Below, in pieces: positions 10,043 through 23,800 of a stretch of DNA of 64,000 bases; the stretch's first letter is position 1; each line of letters starts with the position of its first letter. This stretch comes from Schistosoma mansoni (Eukaryota; Platyhelminthes; Trematoda; Strigeidida; Schistosomatidae): positions 58,029,943-58,093,942 of the forward strand of contig NC_031502.1 of assembly GCF_000237925.1 (NCBI RefSeq), written 5' to 3'. The notes beneath the pieces were generated by a model. It ran no database searches and had not been told where the DNA came from. It saw nothing but the letters and a program-made list of their open reading frames with translations. The translations under genes were made by a program, and so were the position numbers.

Positions 10043-10479
10043 AAATCAGAAGGGGTTTTGTAGAGATTTCAGTATTTTCATAGTTGAAATCATGAGTCAA
10101 TTGAAGCTAGACCACCAAGGAAAACCTGGAAACACTGGACGGCCACCTCATCCTATTATGGGGCTACTCAGCAGTGCGCTCTCACAATCCCGCACTCGCG
10201 AGATTCGAATCCAGGACCTACCAGTCTCGCGCCGGAGCACTAAACCGATAGACCACTGAATCGGCATCCAATGGTGTTAGTGTCTAACTTCAACCAATCC
10301 ACGTTTTGAGCAACCGTTCACCAATTGTCTTCAGTGAGTTGATATCTCTAAAACAGACTTGGTTAAACTCCACTGGTCACTGCTTCCCAATAGAAGTCAA
10401 GGAAATATCACTTGAAGTCAGTCACTGTTTCCAGGTTTTCCTTGGTGGTCTAGCTTCAATTGACTCATGATTTCAACTA
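10043..10479 (-). repeat. Family B full-length copy with foldback end
   Basis: 10043-10427 is a reverse full copy (terminus ATCAGAAGGGGTTTTGTAGA, ribozyme degenerate, tRNA-like part, 5' end AGTCAGTCACTG). 10428-10479 is a forward 3' arm fragment, so 3' arms face outwards on both sides. Confidence 0.85.
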
Positions 10480-10679
10480 TGAGAAAAGCCCCATTAATCA
10501 ATGTAATGGTCAAAGAACAAATTAAAGAAAAACTGTGGACAAAAACAGTAAAGGATAATGAGGTTACGGGAAAAACAAATTCATCAGAATGGACTGATTT
10601 AACATATCAAGATACTCAATATAATGTGTTAATATCAGTATCTAATTACAACATAGTGTTCATTAAGATGTTTGACTAA
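10480..10679 (+). other. Unrecognised open segment
   Basis: About 60 codons open from the end of a family B arm (RKAPLINVMVKEQIKEKLWT, then KDNEVTGKTNSSEWTDLTYQ). It lies in intergenic DNA. It has a plausible composition, but no family, partner exon or start context that I can name. It could be an exon of an unrecognised gene or part of an unclassified transposon. Confidence 0.2.
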
Positions 10680-11024
10680 TCAAACGTATTCGCTGATCAT
10701 TGATGAACCAATTGAAAATTGAAATTAGAAATGTAAACAATGGGATACCAACTCAATGGTCCAAAAATTTAAGCTAGATGTGAAAGTTCTATGGTGTCCT
10801 GCGTATATTATGATGACAGACCCAATACTAAAACGAAATAGTTGTATAACCCTTCCTGATTTCTTACGATTGACTAAGCGAAATTAATCCGTGATGTAAA
10901 ATTTAACAATCTCTACAAATTTCGACTGAATAACGAGAAGTGGGAGTTGATATGAAAAAAGTAATGTATTCACGTTGTACATTACGAACAATCTAGTGGA
11001 GAAAATGTGTAGCTCAGGTGGGTG

Positions 11025-11170
11025 ATTTTGATGAAGTTTTGTTCTCTGAGACGGATGGTTTGGTCGTGGAGACTTCTGCTCGAAGTTTGTACTGATGATG
11101 TCGTTCAGAAGGACGATGAAAGCTCCACGACTAAATCATCCAGCTCAGAGAACAAAACTCCATCAAGAGC
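11025..11170. repeat. Foldback related to 29872-29955
   Basis: TTTTGATGAAGTTTTGTTCT plus CTCCACGAC-type sequence is followed by its inverted copy (GCTCCACGACTAAATCATCC, AGAACAAAACTCCATCA). The right arm recurs at 29872-29955 with high similarity. Confidence 0.7.
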
Positions 11171-11423
11171 AATCTAGTCGTACATATACTTGTTAAAGCA
11201 TTATATATGAAAATTAATAAAAACTAATTAAATGAAGGTTCAGGTAAACAAAATAATAATTGTAAATGAAAGCCTTGGCTATTCGTTAATTTAAACCCCT
11301 GTCATATGTACAGAAACAAGTTGTTGTTAACTTAAATTTGCCCTGGTAATCCCTTGGTCATATACCTATTCTTTCCAGACGATATTAATTTCCTCCTTTA
11401 TTTAAAATTATCAATTTTTATCA

Positions 11424-11917
11424 GAAAAGGGGTTTTGCGGAGATAGTAGTAAGTTAATAGATGAATTCATAAGTCGATCGAAGCTAGACCACCATAGAAA
11501 ACCTGGAAGAACTAGACGACTGTTTTGTCTTAGTGACTGGCTTCAAGAAGTATTTCATGGAGTTCTACTGAGAAGCCATGATCAGTAAAGTTCAACCGTG
11601 TTTGTTAAGAGGCTGTGACTCACTCAAGACAATGGTGGACAGTCGCACCATTTAATGAATTGGTTAAAGTTAGACATTGACACCGTTGGATGCCAGTTCA
11701 GTGGTCTAGAGGTTAGGCGTTCATGCACGAGACTAGAGGTCCTGGCTTTGAGTCCTGATAGCGGGATCGTGGATACACATTACTGAGGAGTCCCACAATA
11801 GGACGACACGGCCGTTTAATGCTTCCAGGTTTTCTATGGTGTTCTAGTTTTAAATGACTCATGATTTCAACTATGAAAATATTGAAATCTCCACAAAACC
11901 CCTTCTAATTATATAAC
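11424..11917 (+). repeat. Family B foldback composite
   Basis: 11424-11535 is a reverse 3' arm. 11536-11917 is a forward full unit from GTGACTGGCTTCAAGAAGTA to CCACAAAACCCCTTCTAATT. The ribozyme has CTGAGGA but GACA in place of GAAA. Confidence 0.85.
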
Positions 11918-12176
11918 CTCTTTAAACAATCATATTTGGATGTTGAATTAAATAGGATAACATGAGTGAGTTAAATGAGAAACATGTGAAAAGTTCACGA
12001 TGTGAAATAAATGACTGGAATAAATAATGTGTGTATGTATGTGTAAGAATGAGTTAATAATGAATGATATTCGGTGTTGATATGTTTTTATGTGAATGAA
12101 AAATAAGAATAAAAGTGCGAATTGAAGGTTGATAAAAATTGTTTCTGAATCATTGAATTGCAAGTAAAAATGAGAA

Positions 12177-12390
12177 TTGGTTGAAGTTAGACATAAACAC
12201 CATCGGATGCCGGCTCAGTGGTCTATCGGTTAAGTGCTCTGGCGCGAGACTGGTAGGTCCTGGGTTCGATAATCGCGAAGCGGGATCGTATATGCGCACT
12301 GCTGAGGAGTCCCACAATAGGACGAAACTGCCATCTAGTGATTCCAAATTTTCCATAATGGTCCAGGTTTAATCGACTCATGAACTCAAC
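12177..12390 (+). repeat. Family B copy, tRNA-like part plus ribozyme
   Basis: A box (CGGCTCAGTGG) and B box (GGTTCGATAATC, with an insertion) are visible, then GCACTGCTGAGGAGTCCCAC and GGACGAAACTGCC. The catalytic boxes are kept but stem III is no longer self-complementary. Confidence 0.85.
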
Positions 12391-12714
12391 TGTGAAATTA
12401 TCAGTTCGTTTACGTAAACCTTCATTTAATTAATTTTTTATTAATTTTCTTATAAAATACCTTTACAAGTATATGTATGACCAGATTATTCGAAATATAT
12501 AACGAAAATAGACATTAAATAGGAATAATATATTTGTAAAATCTCATCGAATGAATTTGAAGTAAATCCAACATTTCACCTAGCAATCTCGTCCAAGCTT
12601 TTTCAAGGAAATATAAACAAACATCAAAATTATCGAATATAAAAAGGTACATGGTTCTCCGGTTCATTATATACTGAATAGGTCATCCAATCAGCGTTGA
12701 AAATGTCTAATTTA

Positions 12715-13240
12715 TTAAGTTATTTATTTCAACGCATAAATATAGGTACAAGGAAGCACCAGATACATATGCGCCACACAAATCTCATTCGATTTGTGTG
12801 AGGGCTGTGATACTGCCCAGGTGTCCAAACTGAAGCAGGTAGTTTTCTGAAGAGGGCACACCCGGAGCCTTTGACCTAAAGGTCTGATCCACAAGGTGGT
12901 GGAGCATCGTGAGGAGATGCAGTCACATGGTAGCCGGTGACCAACGATTGATTCATATGCCATTTGTTCCATCAGGATCCTGGAGCCCATGTACACCATT
13001 GGTTTGGAATCAGGGTTGTCCGACTCCCCTAGGTGGACTTTCGGTGTCCACCAACCCGGTTAAAGCGCCGTACATTCGCTTTTCGTCCTCTCACTCTCGT
13101 AAACAACAGTAATGTCACGAGAAGGCAGTGAGTAGGACTTCCTTGTCAGAGGCTACATACGCGTGGCCATGTGAGAGCATTTCGAGAGGGAGAGCGGACT
13201 TTCCCCACTTTCGGCCATACAGGGCATTTGGGGGCAAAAA
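12715..13240 (-). repeat. Family C retroposon copy
   Basis: Near-complete ~520-bp copy. The TAAATAAC-type tail is on the left (12715-12745), so the sense strand is the reverse strand. Its partial reading frames are shared by all copies. Confidence 0.85.
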
Positions 13241-13459
13241 TGTCTAAACTGAACATCAACTCGGCGCCCAATTACTGTGAAACTATTCTCTCTAATTTAG
13301 ACGAAAGTCCTTATATATATAACGAAAATACATTACACTTTTCATATCGACTCCTACTTCTTATTATCCTATCAATATTTATAAAAGATACAAATTACTT
13401 TAAATTTTCACATATTCCCCCCTCACGTATTCATCCATTTCAATTAAAAGACTAATATT

Positions 13460-14165
13460 TGAACGAAGAATATTCTTTTCGATAAATTCTCTCTTCAGGT
13501 TCTACAATTCATATATCCAAATTAATAATCCGAAAAATTGGCCAGGTTAAAGGCAAAGTACATCGTTTAAAGTATGTAAATTTAGGATTGTCAAACCAAA
13601 TAGAATAAAATTGTTAATGTTGATGTGACTCATATAGAATGTTAACTTGAATCTGTATATACGTAAAGTGAAAATTTAAGATCTGTGATCAGAATAGGTC
13701 AGATAGGGTGAGAGATATAATAGTGCAATTACAATTCGATCAAGTGGAATAATAATACAAAAATTTGTGAATAAAGATAAGAGAGACAATTACATTTGAC
13801 TACGAAAGGTCGTAAGTACAATAGTCAAATTAGGTCATCCAATAGCTAAGATTACTATTGATAAATTGGCCTTGTAGTTGGCCAAGGGAAGAGAAGGGGT
13901 TGAAGATATTTCTTCTGTACACATAACTCCGGTTTCTTCATCCTGATGCCTCCGCCGTTTGAAGGACTTTAAGCCTTACAAGCTTTGGCAAAAAAATATT
14001 GACCCTATAAATAATTGAAAAAGATTGGTTTATACTGTCACTATGACCAGTTTGTACTAAGTCAGCCAATATCGAACTGTTTACTTTCTTCATCAGACCT
14101 TTGCTTAACCACGCTGGGAGGTGTTCACGAGCAAGTATTTCGATAGCTGCATCCCCTCTGAATTT
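13460..14165 (-). mobile_element. Penelope-like element, C-terminal (GIY-YIG region) and 3' end fragment
   Basis: Reverse strand 14165-13940 reads AREHLPAWLSKGLMKKVNSS, ILADLVQTGHSD, then YRVNIFLPKL and LKVLQTAEA. This is the conserved tail of Penelope-like polyproteins around their GIY-YIG nuclease (EHLPxW, LxxTGH, LxTAEA). The weaker match to the terminal QKxFxxPFxxxW block lies near 13900. 13460-13880 is the following noncoding end, recurring at 23065-23830 in the opposite orientation. The copy is an old fragment. Confidence 0.75.
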
Positions 14166-14475
14166 CAATTAATTTAACCATAAAAAATTAATCATGTACA
14201 ATCTTCTTAAGATTATAAAAACAACCAATCAAACAACAATCATATGTGCGTGCGTGTATGTATGGGTGAGTGGGTGTTACATTTTCAAATTTAAATTACC
14301 CCTCCCCCCTCCTCTCCCCGAAAAAAACAACATTTAAAACACAAATTAAATTCATTCAAGGTTAAATGAATTTTCTATATAAAAACAAATGAAAAATCCT
14401 TCGAAAAAATAAAAACAAAAAAAAACAACAAAAAACAAAAAAAAACAAACACCAACCAACCTATTGTCCATCCAA
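14166..14475 (+). promoter_or_regulatory. Putative 5' flank and leader of the monooxygenase gene
   Basis: About 300 bp between the Penelope-like fragment and the start codon. The last ~100 bp are strikingly A/C-rich (runs of AAAAACAAC type), as expected for an untranslated leader. I see no convincing TATA box, and a spliced-leader acceptor cannot be excluded. Confidence 0.3.
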
Positions 14476-14820
14476 ATGCCTAGCAACTATTTACTAATAT
14501 TTATTCTATTACATATATTATTTATACAATATTATAATTGTATCATTCATGAATATACCTTATTATTAAATCAAAATGATCATTATAAGTTACAATGGTC
14601 TATAGATGATGACAATAATGATAATAAGATGAAATGGTTAAATTTTAATGTTTGTTATCATTTAAGTAGTAATGAACAATTGGAAATAAAAAATTTAAAA
14701 TTTTTTGGTATTGGATTTGGGAAATATGATGAACCAATTAATTTAGATATGTATTTATTATATTTTCCATTATATAATAAAGAAATTGAAAATAATTATA
14801 AAGATAATTATTTATTTATG
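14476..14820 (+). CDS. DBH: Monooxygenase exon 1: signal peptide and start of DOMON
   Basis: ATG at 14476 ([16 protein letters not shown]) opens a hydrophobic signal peptide. An upstream in-frame TTG at 14464 is not a credible start. The exon ends in NYLFM before GTAAGT (phase 0). Confidence 0.92.
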
Positions 14821-17800
14821 GTAAGTGATTGTTTTTTTTGTTTTTTCAATATGATATGAAGTGATCTTATTTTTCATAAATTAGAAGTTAAGAGTTTGCG
14901 TACGAGACCTAAGGTTTTGAGTTCGAGTCCTGTGCACAGGATTGTGGTTGTAAACTTTTGAGGACTCCTGGGTTTGAATCTCGCGAGGCGAGGTGAGATC
15001 GTGGATGCGCACTGCTGAGGGGTCCTATAATAATAGGACGAAACGGCTGTTCAGTGCTTCCATGTTTTCCATGGTGGTCTAGCTTCAAATGACTCATGAT
15101 CTCAACTATGAATATACTACATATATATATATATATATATATACTGGGTATTAGACGTCAAATGTTTGCTTACGAGACCGAAGATTCTGGGTTCGAGTCC
15201 TGCGAACGGGATTGTGGTTGTAAACTTCTGAGGAATTTCATACTAGGATAAAATCTCAGTCTAGTGCTTCCAGGTTTTCAATAGTGGCCTAGCTTTAATC
15301 GACTCATGAATTCAACTGTTAAATTTATATTATATATGTTAGTAATATTTTAAACTATGTATGAAATGTAAAGTTAAACCACTATGAAAAATATGGAAGC
15401 ACTGGATAGCCGTTTCGTCTTAGTATTTATGTTAAGTGATGTTTTTGTTTTTTCACTGTGATATGAAATGATCTTATTTTTCAAGTATATTAAATATATA
15501 TATATATCAGAAGGGGTTTTGTGAAAATTTAGTATTTTCATAGTTGAAAGCATGAGTCATATACTCACTAGTGACTGAAAGGTAATTCCTGGAGTTCTAG
15601 TGAGAATTAGTAACCAGTGAAGTTCAAACCATGTCTGTTGTGAGATAGGAACTCACTGAAGACAATTGGTGAATTTATAATAGCAAATATACTAAGAATA
15701 AAAGGATCGGTTCGGCAAAGAATTCTTTTTTTCTGTGAACAGCTTTGGAAATGAGGTCGCTGAACCGATCTTTCTTATTCTACGTCCAAATGAGTATATT
15801 CCATGTACTTAAAGATCTGGTAAGGTTTGGTTAGTTGAGTCATTTGAAAGTTTAGATCATTTGATGAAGCTTCTTGGCCTCTTTACCGGATGAATTTATT
15901 CGACCTACACTTCATATACAATCGAGGATGTTTATGTGATACTTATTAACAGATACATCATGGTCCAAAATGTTAGAAATCATAAGTCTATACTGTTTTT
16001 TTGACATGGACACTAGTTCAGTGGAACGAACTATCGATTGGCCAATCAAATCTATGACTTTTACGAACACTGTATGAGAAAAACACTCTCTACAACATAT
16101 ATACCTGTACATCCAGCTGATGAGTCACAAATAGGATGAATAATATTTTAAACTATGTACGAAATGTGAAGCTGGACCACCATGGAAAATCTGGAAGCAC
16201 TGGAAAGGCATTTCATCTTAGTATGGGACTTCTCAGTAATATGCATCCACTATCCCGCTATCAGGACTCAAAACCAGAACCTCCGGTCTCGCGTGTGAAC
16301 GCCTAACCTCTAGACCACTGAACAGACATTTAGTGGTTTTAATGTTTAACTTTAACCAATTCACAATATTGTACGACTGTCCACCATTGTCTTGAGTGAG
16401 TAACTGTCTCACAACAGACACTATTGAACTCCATTGGTCACGGCTTCTCTCTAGAACTTCAGGAAATACCTCTTGGAGACAGATAGGTCCTGGATTTGAA
16501 TCCTGCGAGCGGGATTGTGGATGTACACTTCTGAGGAGTAACATACTAGAACTAAACAGTTGTCCAGTGCTTCCAGGTTTTCAATGGTGCTCTACCTTTA
16601 TTCGATGTGTCATTAATATTTTAAACTTTGTATTCAATGTAAAGATTTGAGTTATTCGAATGTTGATGTTTAACCTTTATTGAAATAAATTCATCTTCTA
16701 CAGACGAACTTAATATAGTAATTTTGCCATAAATTTTATAAAATGTATGCCTTGTAGTTAACAGTAGAATATATAGTCATTATTTCCATACACGAGTCTT
16801 GTATGAATTACTTATATACAGCCATTGTATTACAAAAATCAGAGTTAATGCGGCGTATAGAGTACATAAAGTTCGTTACTACTAAGCGAGAAATCAGTGT
16901 TAAAATTGAACAACTGTAGGAAGTTAATCACTGTTAGAATAGTTTGATGATAAAGTCTCTGGCTATGACATTTAACGACCGCATTAATTCGCCTTTGACT
17001 GCTGTTAGGCACTGGTGATGGGTGTCACCTATGATGATTACTTTGATATTACGTCTCTCTTATATATATGATATTCACGCGAGATTATTATCATTATTAT
17101 TATATTGATTATAACTTGACACGTTACAACGAATTATAAGCAAAGATGGATAGTGACTAGCAGTGGAATCCAGGATGCGCGTTTCATCCTATTTGGGACT
17201 CGTCAGCTGGATGTACATGCATCTCAGAGTCCACGTTCACTCTGGGACTCGAGCCCAGTACCTTTCGCTTCAAATGCCATCTCGTTATCCACTCAGCTAT
17301 TGAGTCCTGATAGTCACTTGCTTGTGCAATGTGGTGAAGTTTAAATTCACTTGATATTCTTTGTTTGAATCTTTCCGTAGATGTTTAGGACTGCATCGTT
17401 TTTAGTTTACTTACTTCAGCTCTTCGTGGATAATTCAGTCACTCAAATATTTTTTTGTTTTCAAATATTTCAAATTTCTCTATTTACTACACGACGTAGT
17501 TATTATGTATTGCATTTCTTAATGATTATCTCATCTTATTTTTACTTTTCGAAACATGTTATCTGTTAGACAAGACTAATTATTTACATTGTAATGGCTT
17601 TGCTTCATTAATCAATCACCTCGATAACTGTTATAATATAAATCATTACGGTGTTTGAAATCAGAAGTCAATAAGAAGCGGCAACTACAGTTTATGGGCG
17701 GATAGCACAGACTACAAAGTTATAAGCACATCGAGTGAATATGAAGCAGAGAAGCGAATATGTATATACGAGCAATTACATAGGCAAATTTATAGTGAAA

Positions 17801-20800
17801 TCGCATAAGGGCATAACAAGATAAAGCAAAAGCTAATAATATTATTAGAGTACATACATACATAGGGAGGAGACGGATGAATCATCGAACGATATTTAAG
17901 CAATCAACATTTTAGCTAGAGTCTTTCATGTGATCTAGTGATCATAACAGTACAAATAAGTATGAGAATTGTTACTATTCGAATAACATTGTCTGTTATG
18001 TAAGTTAGTAAAGGAGCTTAACCAAAATTAACCATTAATGAAATTGATTTTAGGATAGTTACTATAACTTCGTGAATATTTGTTACCAGTTAACCAGTTA
18101 TCCAGAAGATACAGGTGTTTATTAACAGTTATCTACGCAAGATACTTCGGATCCGTTGGTAGACACTATCAGTGACAAGTTACTGTGGGAGACAACAAAC
18201 CAGATTGCAGCGGAGGAAGAAATCAGGAAGAAGAGCTGGAAGTGGATAGGACATACTTTGAGGAAATCACCCAACTGCGTAACAAGACAAGCCCTCACAT
18301 GGAATCCTCAAGGACAAAGGAGAAGAGGAATACCAAAATACACATTACGTCGAGAAATAGAGACAGACATGAAAAGAATGAACAAAAACTGGATAGAACT
18401 AGAAAAGAAGGTTCAGTACAGAGTGTGTTGGAGAATGCTGGTCAGCGGCCTATCCTCCATTGAAGGTAACAGGCGTAAGTAATTAACTAAGTAAGTTAAC
18501 GCGATAAAACATACCCTTTGAATGTTTTATTGGAATCATTAAATTTTTTAAATTAACATCAACCTGATCCTTTTTTTTCAATACAGGAGGCATATACTGA
18601 TGAAAATTCAATATTACATATAAGAGACTCTATAGAAAGTCAATTATATACAGTACAATTTCCAAATATGAGAAATATAAATAATAATGATCAACAATTT
18701 ATTTGTTTTAATTTTGGAAGAATGGCAACTTCTTGTCGTGAAAATGGTTATAGTATTAATGTGAGTTTTACTTCATCTAATAGACTAATTAATTGGTATT
18801 ATCAGAAAGGGATTTTGTGGAGATTTAGTATTTTCATAGTTGAAAGCGTGAGTCAATTGGAGCTAGACTACCATGGAAAACCTGGAAGCACTGAATGGTC
18901 GTTAACATCATGGATGCCAGCTCAGTGATCTTTCGGTTAAGTGCTCTGGCGCGAGACTGGTAGGTCCTAGGTTCGAATCTCGCAAGGCGAGTTCGTGGAT
19001 GCACACTGTTGAGGAGTCCCATAATAGGACGAAACAGCTCCCCAATGCTTCTAGGTTTTCCATGGTGGTCTAGCTTCCATTGACTCAGGCTTTCAACTAA
19101 TTAATTGGTGTAAATTGGTCAACATTATTAACAGTTCTGATGTTGCAAGTTATTATTATTATTATCAGTATTATTATTATTATTATTATTATTAGTAGTA
19201 GTAGTATAATTAGCTTTATTCAATATTATATTTTTGGTACAATATAGAATTCCTAACACAAAGTATTTCAGTGACATTCTGTTTCTTATTTCTTGATCGA
19301 TATTGATAATAAATATTGAGTGATTGTCAGTTAGATATTAACATTTCAGCAGTCGACATCTGAGTAATATTCATTCTTTACGAGGCTTATGGATAGCTAT
19401 CATTATGTCTTCGATTATAAATTTTTTGAAGTTTGTACAGAGAAAGGTCGTAAATTTTCATGGTAGCAACTGAATAGTTTATGCAATTATTCGACATAAT
19501 GATCTGTTCAGACAAACAAGGAAATAGAAAACCTTTTGAAAAATACAGATGGCAGGAAAAAGTGACCCAGATATTGAAGCAAGCTGACCAGGTATGTTTC
19601 TCCTATTTGAGGCTAAAAAGGTTAGGAATAAATAAACGAGATGATTGTCCGAGATCGTTCACATGAAGATATAGCCGAATATGCATGTAGGGTGATACAT
19701 TATCACATAAATCACATACATTCAAAACTATTCAAAATTATGGATAAATGTTTGTTTTATTTCGGAAGTGAATTCAGCCACAATACAACAATACTACAAT
19801 ACCGAAAATATATGTATTGTTTAGAGGAAATCAACATGTTGTAGAGAAAGGGAATGAATATTCAGGAAGTTATGTAATATGTTTGGAAGAAGAAGAAGAA
19901 GGAACAGAGACTGGAAATGTGTGGTGGAGTGGAAATCATGTTGGATTGCACGATTACGTTGTCTATTCGAATGCCAAAATATCTATTTATGAGAAGAATG
20001 CTTTTCACAGGTAGAGAGACAAAGAGTAATTCACAATCAATCAACATACATTTACAATGCGACTGGTACACATGTAAAGTACAAGTTCGCCTCATATTAA
20101 CAACAACAAATCAGTGATGCTTCTACATTGATAAGGCTACTACTACTATTACTACGACTACTACTACTACTACTACTACTACTATATCTACTACTACTCA
20201 ATTCTATCAGACTTCAGCTCGATGTGATTATTTTGAGTGAGAATGAATGATAAATATTTGTGTTATTTTGGAAGTGAATTCAGCCACAATACAACAATAC
20301 TACAATAAACAAAACTGCAATACCGAAAACGTATGCATGTATTGTTTGAAGGAAATCAACATGTTGTAGAGAATGGGAATGAGAATAGTCAGGAAGTTAT
20401 GTTATACGTTTGAAAGAAGAAGAAGGAACAGAGACTGGAGATGTGTGGTGGAGTGGAAATGATGTTGGATTTGTGCGAATTTTTTGTGACTCGAAACGTT
20501 ATTTTTCGCCTGTTTATAGCGGTGTTATTTTTGTGTTTTTCAAAATTATGTTTGAAATTGTTAGTACTGATGGTGATGTTGTATGTTTTGTTTGTCGTAC
20601 GGAATTCTGGAATCTAATTCACCTGTGGATTTTCCCGTGCTATTTATAATATTTCGTAGTGGGTGATGACTAGAAGTTTTTTTCTGATGATGGGAGACAT
20701 GTTGTCTTCTTAAGGATGATTGTTTTTTAACAGCCGTTTTGTATTTGTGAGTGAATTGGTCAATGTCAACTTATAAAAACATGAAATGTTATTTTGGAAT

Positions 20801-23800
20801 AATGAGTGTATGACAACTGTTTAATTACTGTGTAAATTATCACTGAACTACATATCTTCAGTGAATATGACAATTTGATCAGTAGGAAGATGTGAGTCCA
20901 TCTTCGAGTTTAGGAATTCATTGTCAATAGAATGTGTTGTAAAACGGTTCTTCCTTTAGCTTGTGATGATAACTGTGATGATTCAATATTTAACTTGTCC
21001 ATATTCTATGGTGTCACCAGACTTTAATACATAGTGATGAGGATTTATATTTCAACATTTTGTCAAGATATTAAAATCTGTTTACTTGTTATATCTTCCA
21101 AACACCTGGTCTTCTATTCTATTGGTGCCGTGATCGAGAGTAGTTCACAAGATTTTACTCGGGAGGACGATCACTTACGCCTGTTACCCCTTGTCGAGGA
21201 ACATAGGCCGCACACAACCATTCTCCATCCAACTCTGTCCCAAACAATCATTTCCAGTTCTTTACAGTTAACATTCATCCTTTTCATATCTGCTTCTATT
21301 TCCCGACGCAATGTGTCCTTTGACTTTCCCCTTTTCCGCTTCCCTTCACCATTCCAAGTTAGGGATTGCCTCGTGATGCAGTTTGGTGATTTCCTTAATG
21401 TATGTCCTATCCACTTCAAACGTCTTTTTCTAAATTCCTCTTCAACTGGAACCTACTGGTTTGTCCTCTACCATAAAACGCTGTTGCTGATAGTATCCGG
21501 CCAATGGATGTTGACTATTTTGCGTAGACAACTGTTTATAAATACCTGCACCTTATTGACGATGGATGTAGTAGTTCTCCACGTTTCATCTCAGTACAGT
21601 ATAACTGACTGTCTTGACGTTCGTGTTGAATATTCTCACTTTGAAATTAGTTGATAGTTGTTTTGAGTTCCATATGTTCTTCAGTTGTAGGAATGCTGTC
21701 CTTCCATTGCCAATCCTCCGATCCTCCTTGTTTATCAATGATGCTTCCCAGGTACGTGAATGTTTCCACCTCTTCCTGAGTTTCACCATCAAGTGTGATT
21801 GGGTTGGTGTTCTCCGTGATGTATTTGAGAATCTTGCTTTTTCCTTTGTGTATGTTGAAGCCTATTGATGCCGAGACTGCTGCTACATTTCTCTCTTCGT
21901 CTATATTCGTTCGTGTGTATGAGAGAGGAGGGCTAGGTCAACTGCGAAGTCCAAATCATCTAATTGATTCTGAGATATCCATTGTATTCCGATTTTACTC
22001 GTCGTAAAGTATAAATTCTCAATATAGATACAATTGATCCTCAATTTATCTAATGCTTACTTTTTTACTTTCATTTAGAATCAAACCACTCATCTGTTCC
22101 TATTCCATAGTATATATGATCATATCAGTAGACATGATGTCATCTATCAAATGTGGTTACATCGTATTGGATTAACTCCAATGATTTCATTGAATAATTT
22201 AGAAATGAAACAAATTCCATATAAGAAGATTTTATTACAATTAATCAAGAGTTCATCATATACTGATTTTAAAGTGACTGAAGATATTAAAATCTTTTCA
22301 TTACATGTTCATAAAGTGAGTAGTATCATTATGTGATCTTACTTTCTTATGTGTACCATTTATTTGTTTGTTTTTAGTTCGTATAAACTGTCTACTTAAT
22401 TCACTGCATTTCAGTAATATCAATTACTACTTCTAAGCAAAGATGGATAGTGGCTAGCAGTGGAATCCAGTTTGACGCGCGTTTCGTTCTATTTGGGACT
22501 CGTCATCTGGATGTACCAGCTTGATGTTCACTCTGGGACTCGAACCTAGTACCTTTCGCTTCAAACGCCATCGTGTTATCCACTTGACCACTGAGTCCTG
22601 ATAGCCACTAGAGACTGACCAGTTGCAGTCCTAAACATCAATGAAAAGATTCAAACAAACAATATATCATATATATATCATATTCGTTTAATTTGTGATG
22701 AATGATAATTGTGTACATGCCAAGTCATCAGTTTTAACGATTTCATAGATCTTTTCATTTTAGTATAACACTATCGCGTTATCCATTCAGCTACTGAATC
22801 CTAATAGCCACTTGCTTAAACCAATTAGAGACTGACCAGTTGTAGTCCTAAACAACAATGGGAAGATTCAAACATACAATACAAAATGAATTTAATTACT
22901 ACTTATGTTTATTTAATTAAGAATTTTTTGATAATTCTTATGTAAGACTGTTTAACTGATAGTGGCATTGATGAAATGTATATTGAATTGATTAATTAAC
23001 TTCGGAAAATCATTGAAAAGTGTCAGTTGATGAGTTTAAATAATTTTTTTTGAATATCAAAGTAAACCTGAGCTATGCGTACAGAAGAAATATCTTCAAC
23101 CCCTTCTCTTCCCTTGGCCAACTACAAGGCCAATTAATCAATAGTAATCTTAGCTATTGGATGACCTAATTTGACTATTGTACATACGACCTTTCGTAGT
23201 CAAATGTAATTGTCTCTCTTATCTTTATCAAAAGGGTTTTAGTGTGGAGATTTAGTATTTTCGTAATTTAAAGCGTCAGTTCATTGAAGCTAGACCGCCA
23301 GGGAAAACCTGGAAGCGCTGGACGGCCGATCCGACCTATTGTGGGACTCCTCAGCAGTGCGCATCCACGACCTCGCCTCGCGAGATTCAAACCCAAATCT
23401 TTGTATTATTGTTATTGTTATTATTATTAGTTGAACATCATTATTAATCTCCTCTAGACATGATTCATTCACATCGCATTGATCCCTCCTTATTACGTCT
23501 TACTAATTTTTCACACAATATAGTCTTCCACTTGATCGAATTGTAATGGCACTACCATATCTCTCTCACTCTATCTGACCCATATTTATTCTAATCACAG
23601 ATCTTAAATCTTCACAGATTCGAGTTAACATTCTATATGAGTCATATCATCATCGACGATTTTATTTTGTTTGGTTTGACAATCCTAAATGTACATGCTT
23701 TACACGATGTACTTTGCCTTTAACCTGACCATTTTTCCGGATTATTAATTTGGATATATGAATTGTAGAACCTGAAGAGAGAATTTATCGAAAAGAATAT

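Noticed and set aside
21034-21654. 206-codon forward frame
   Set aside because: It is the antisense of a LINE whose reverse-strand translation matches reverse transcriptase.
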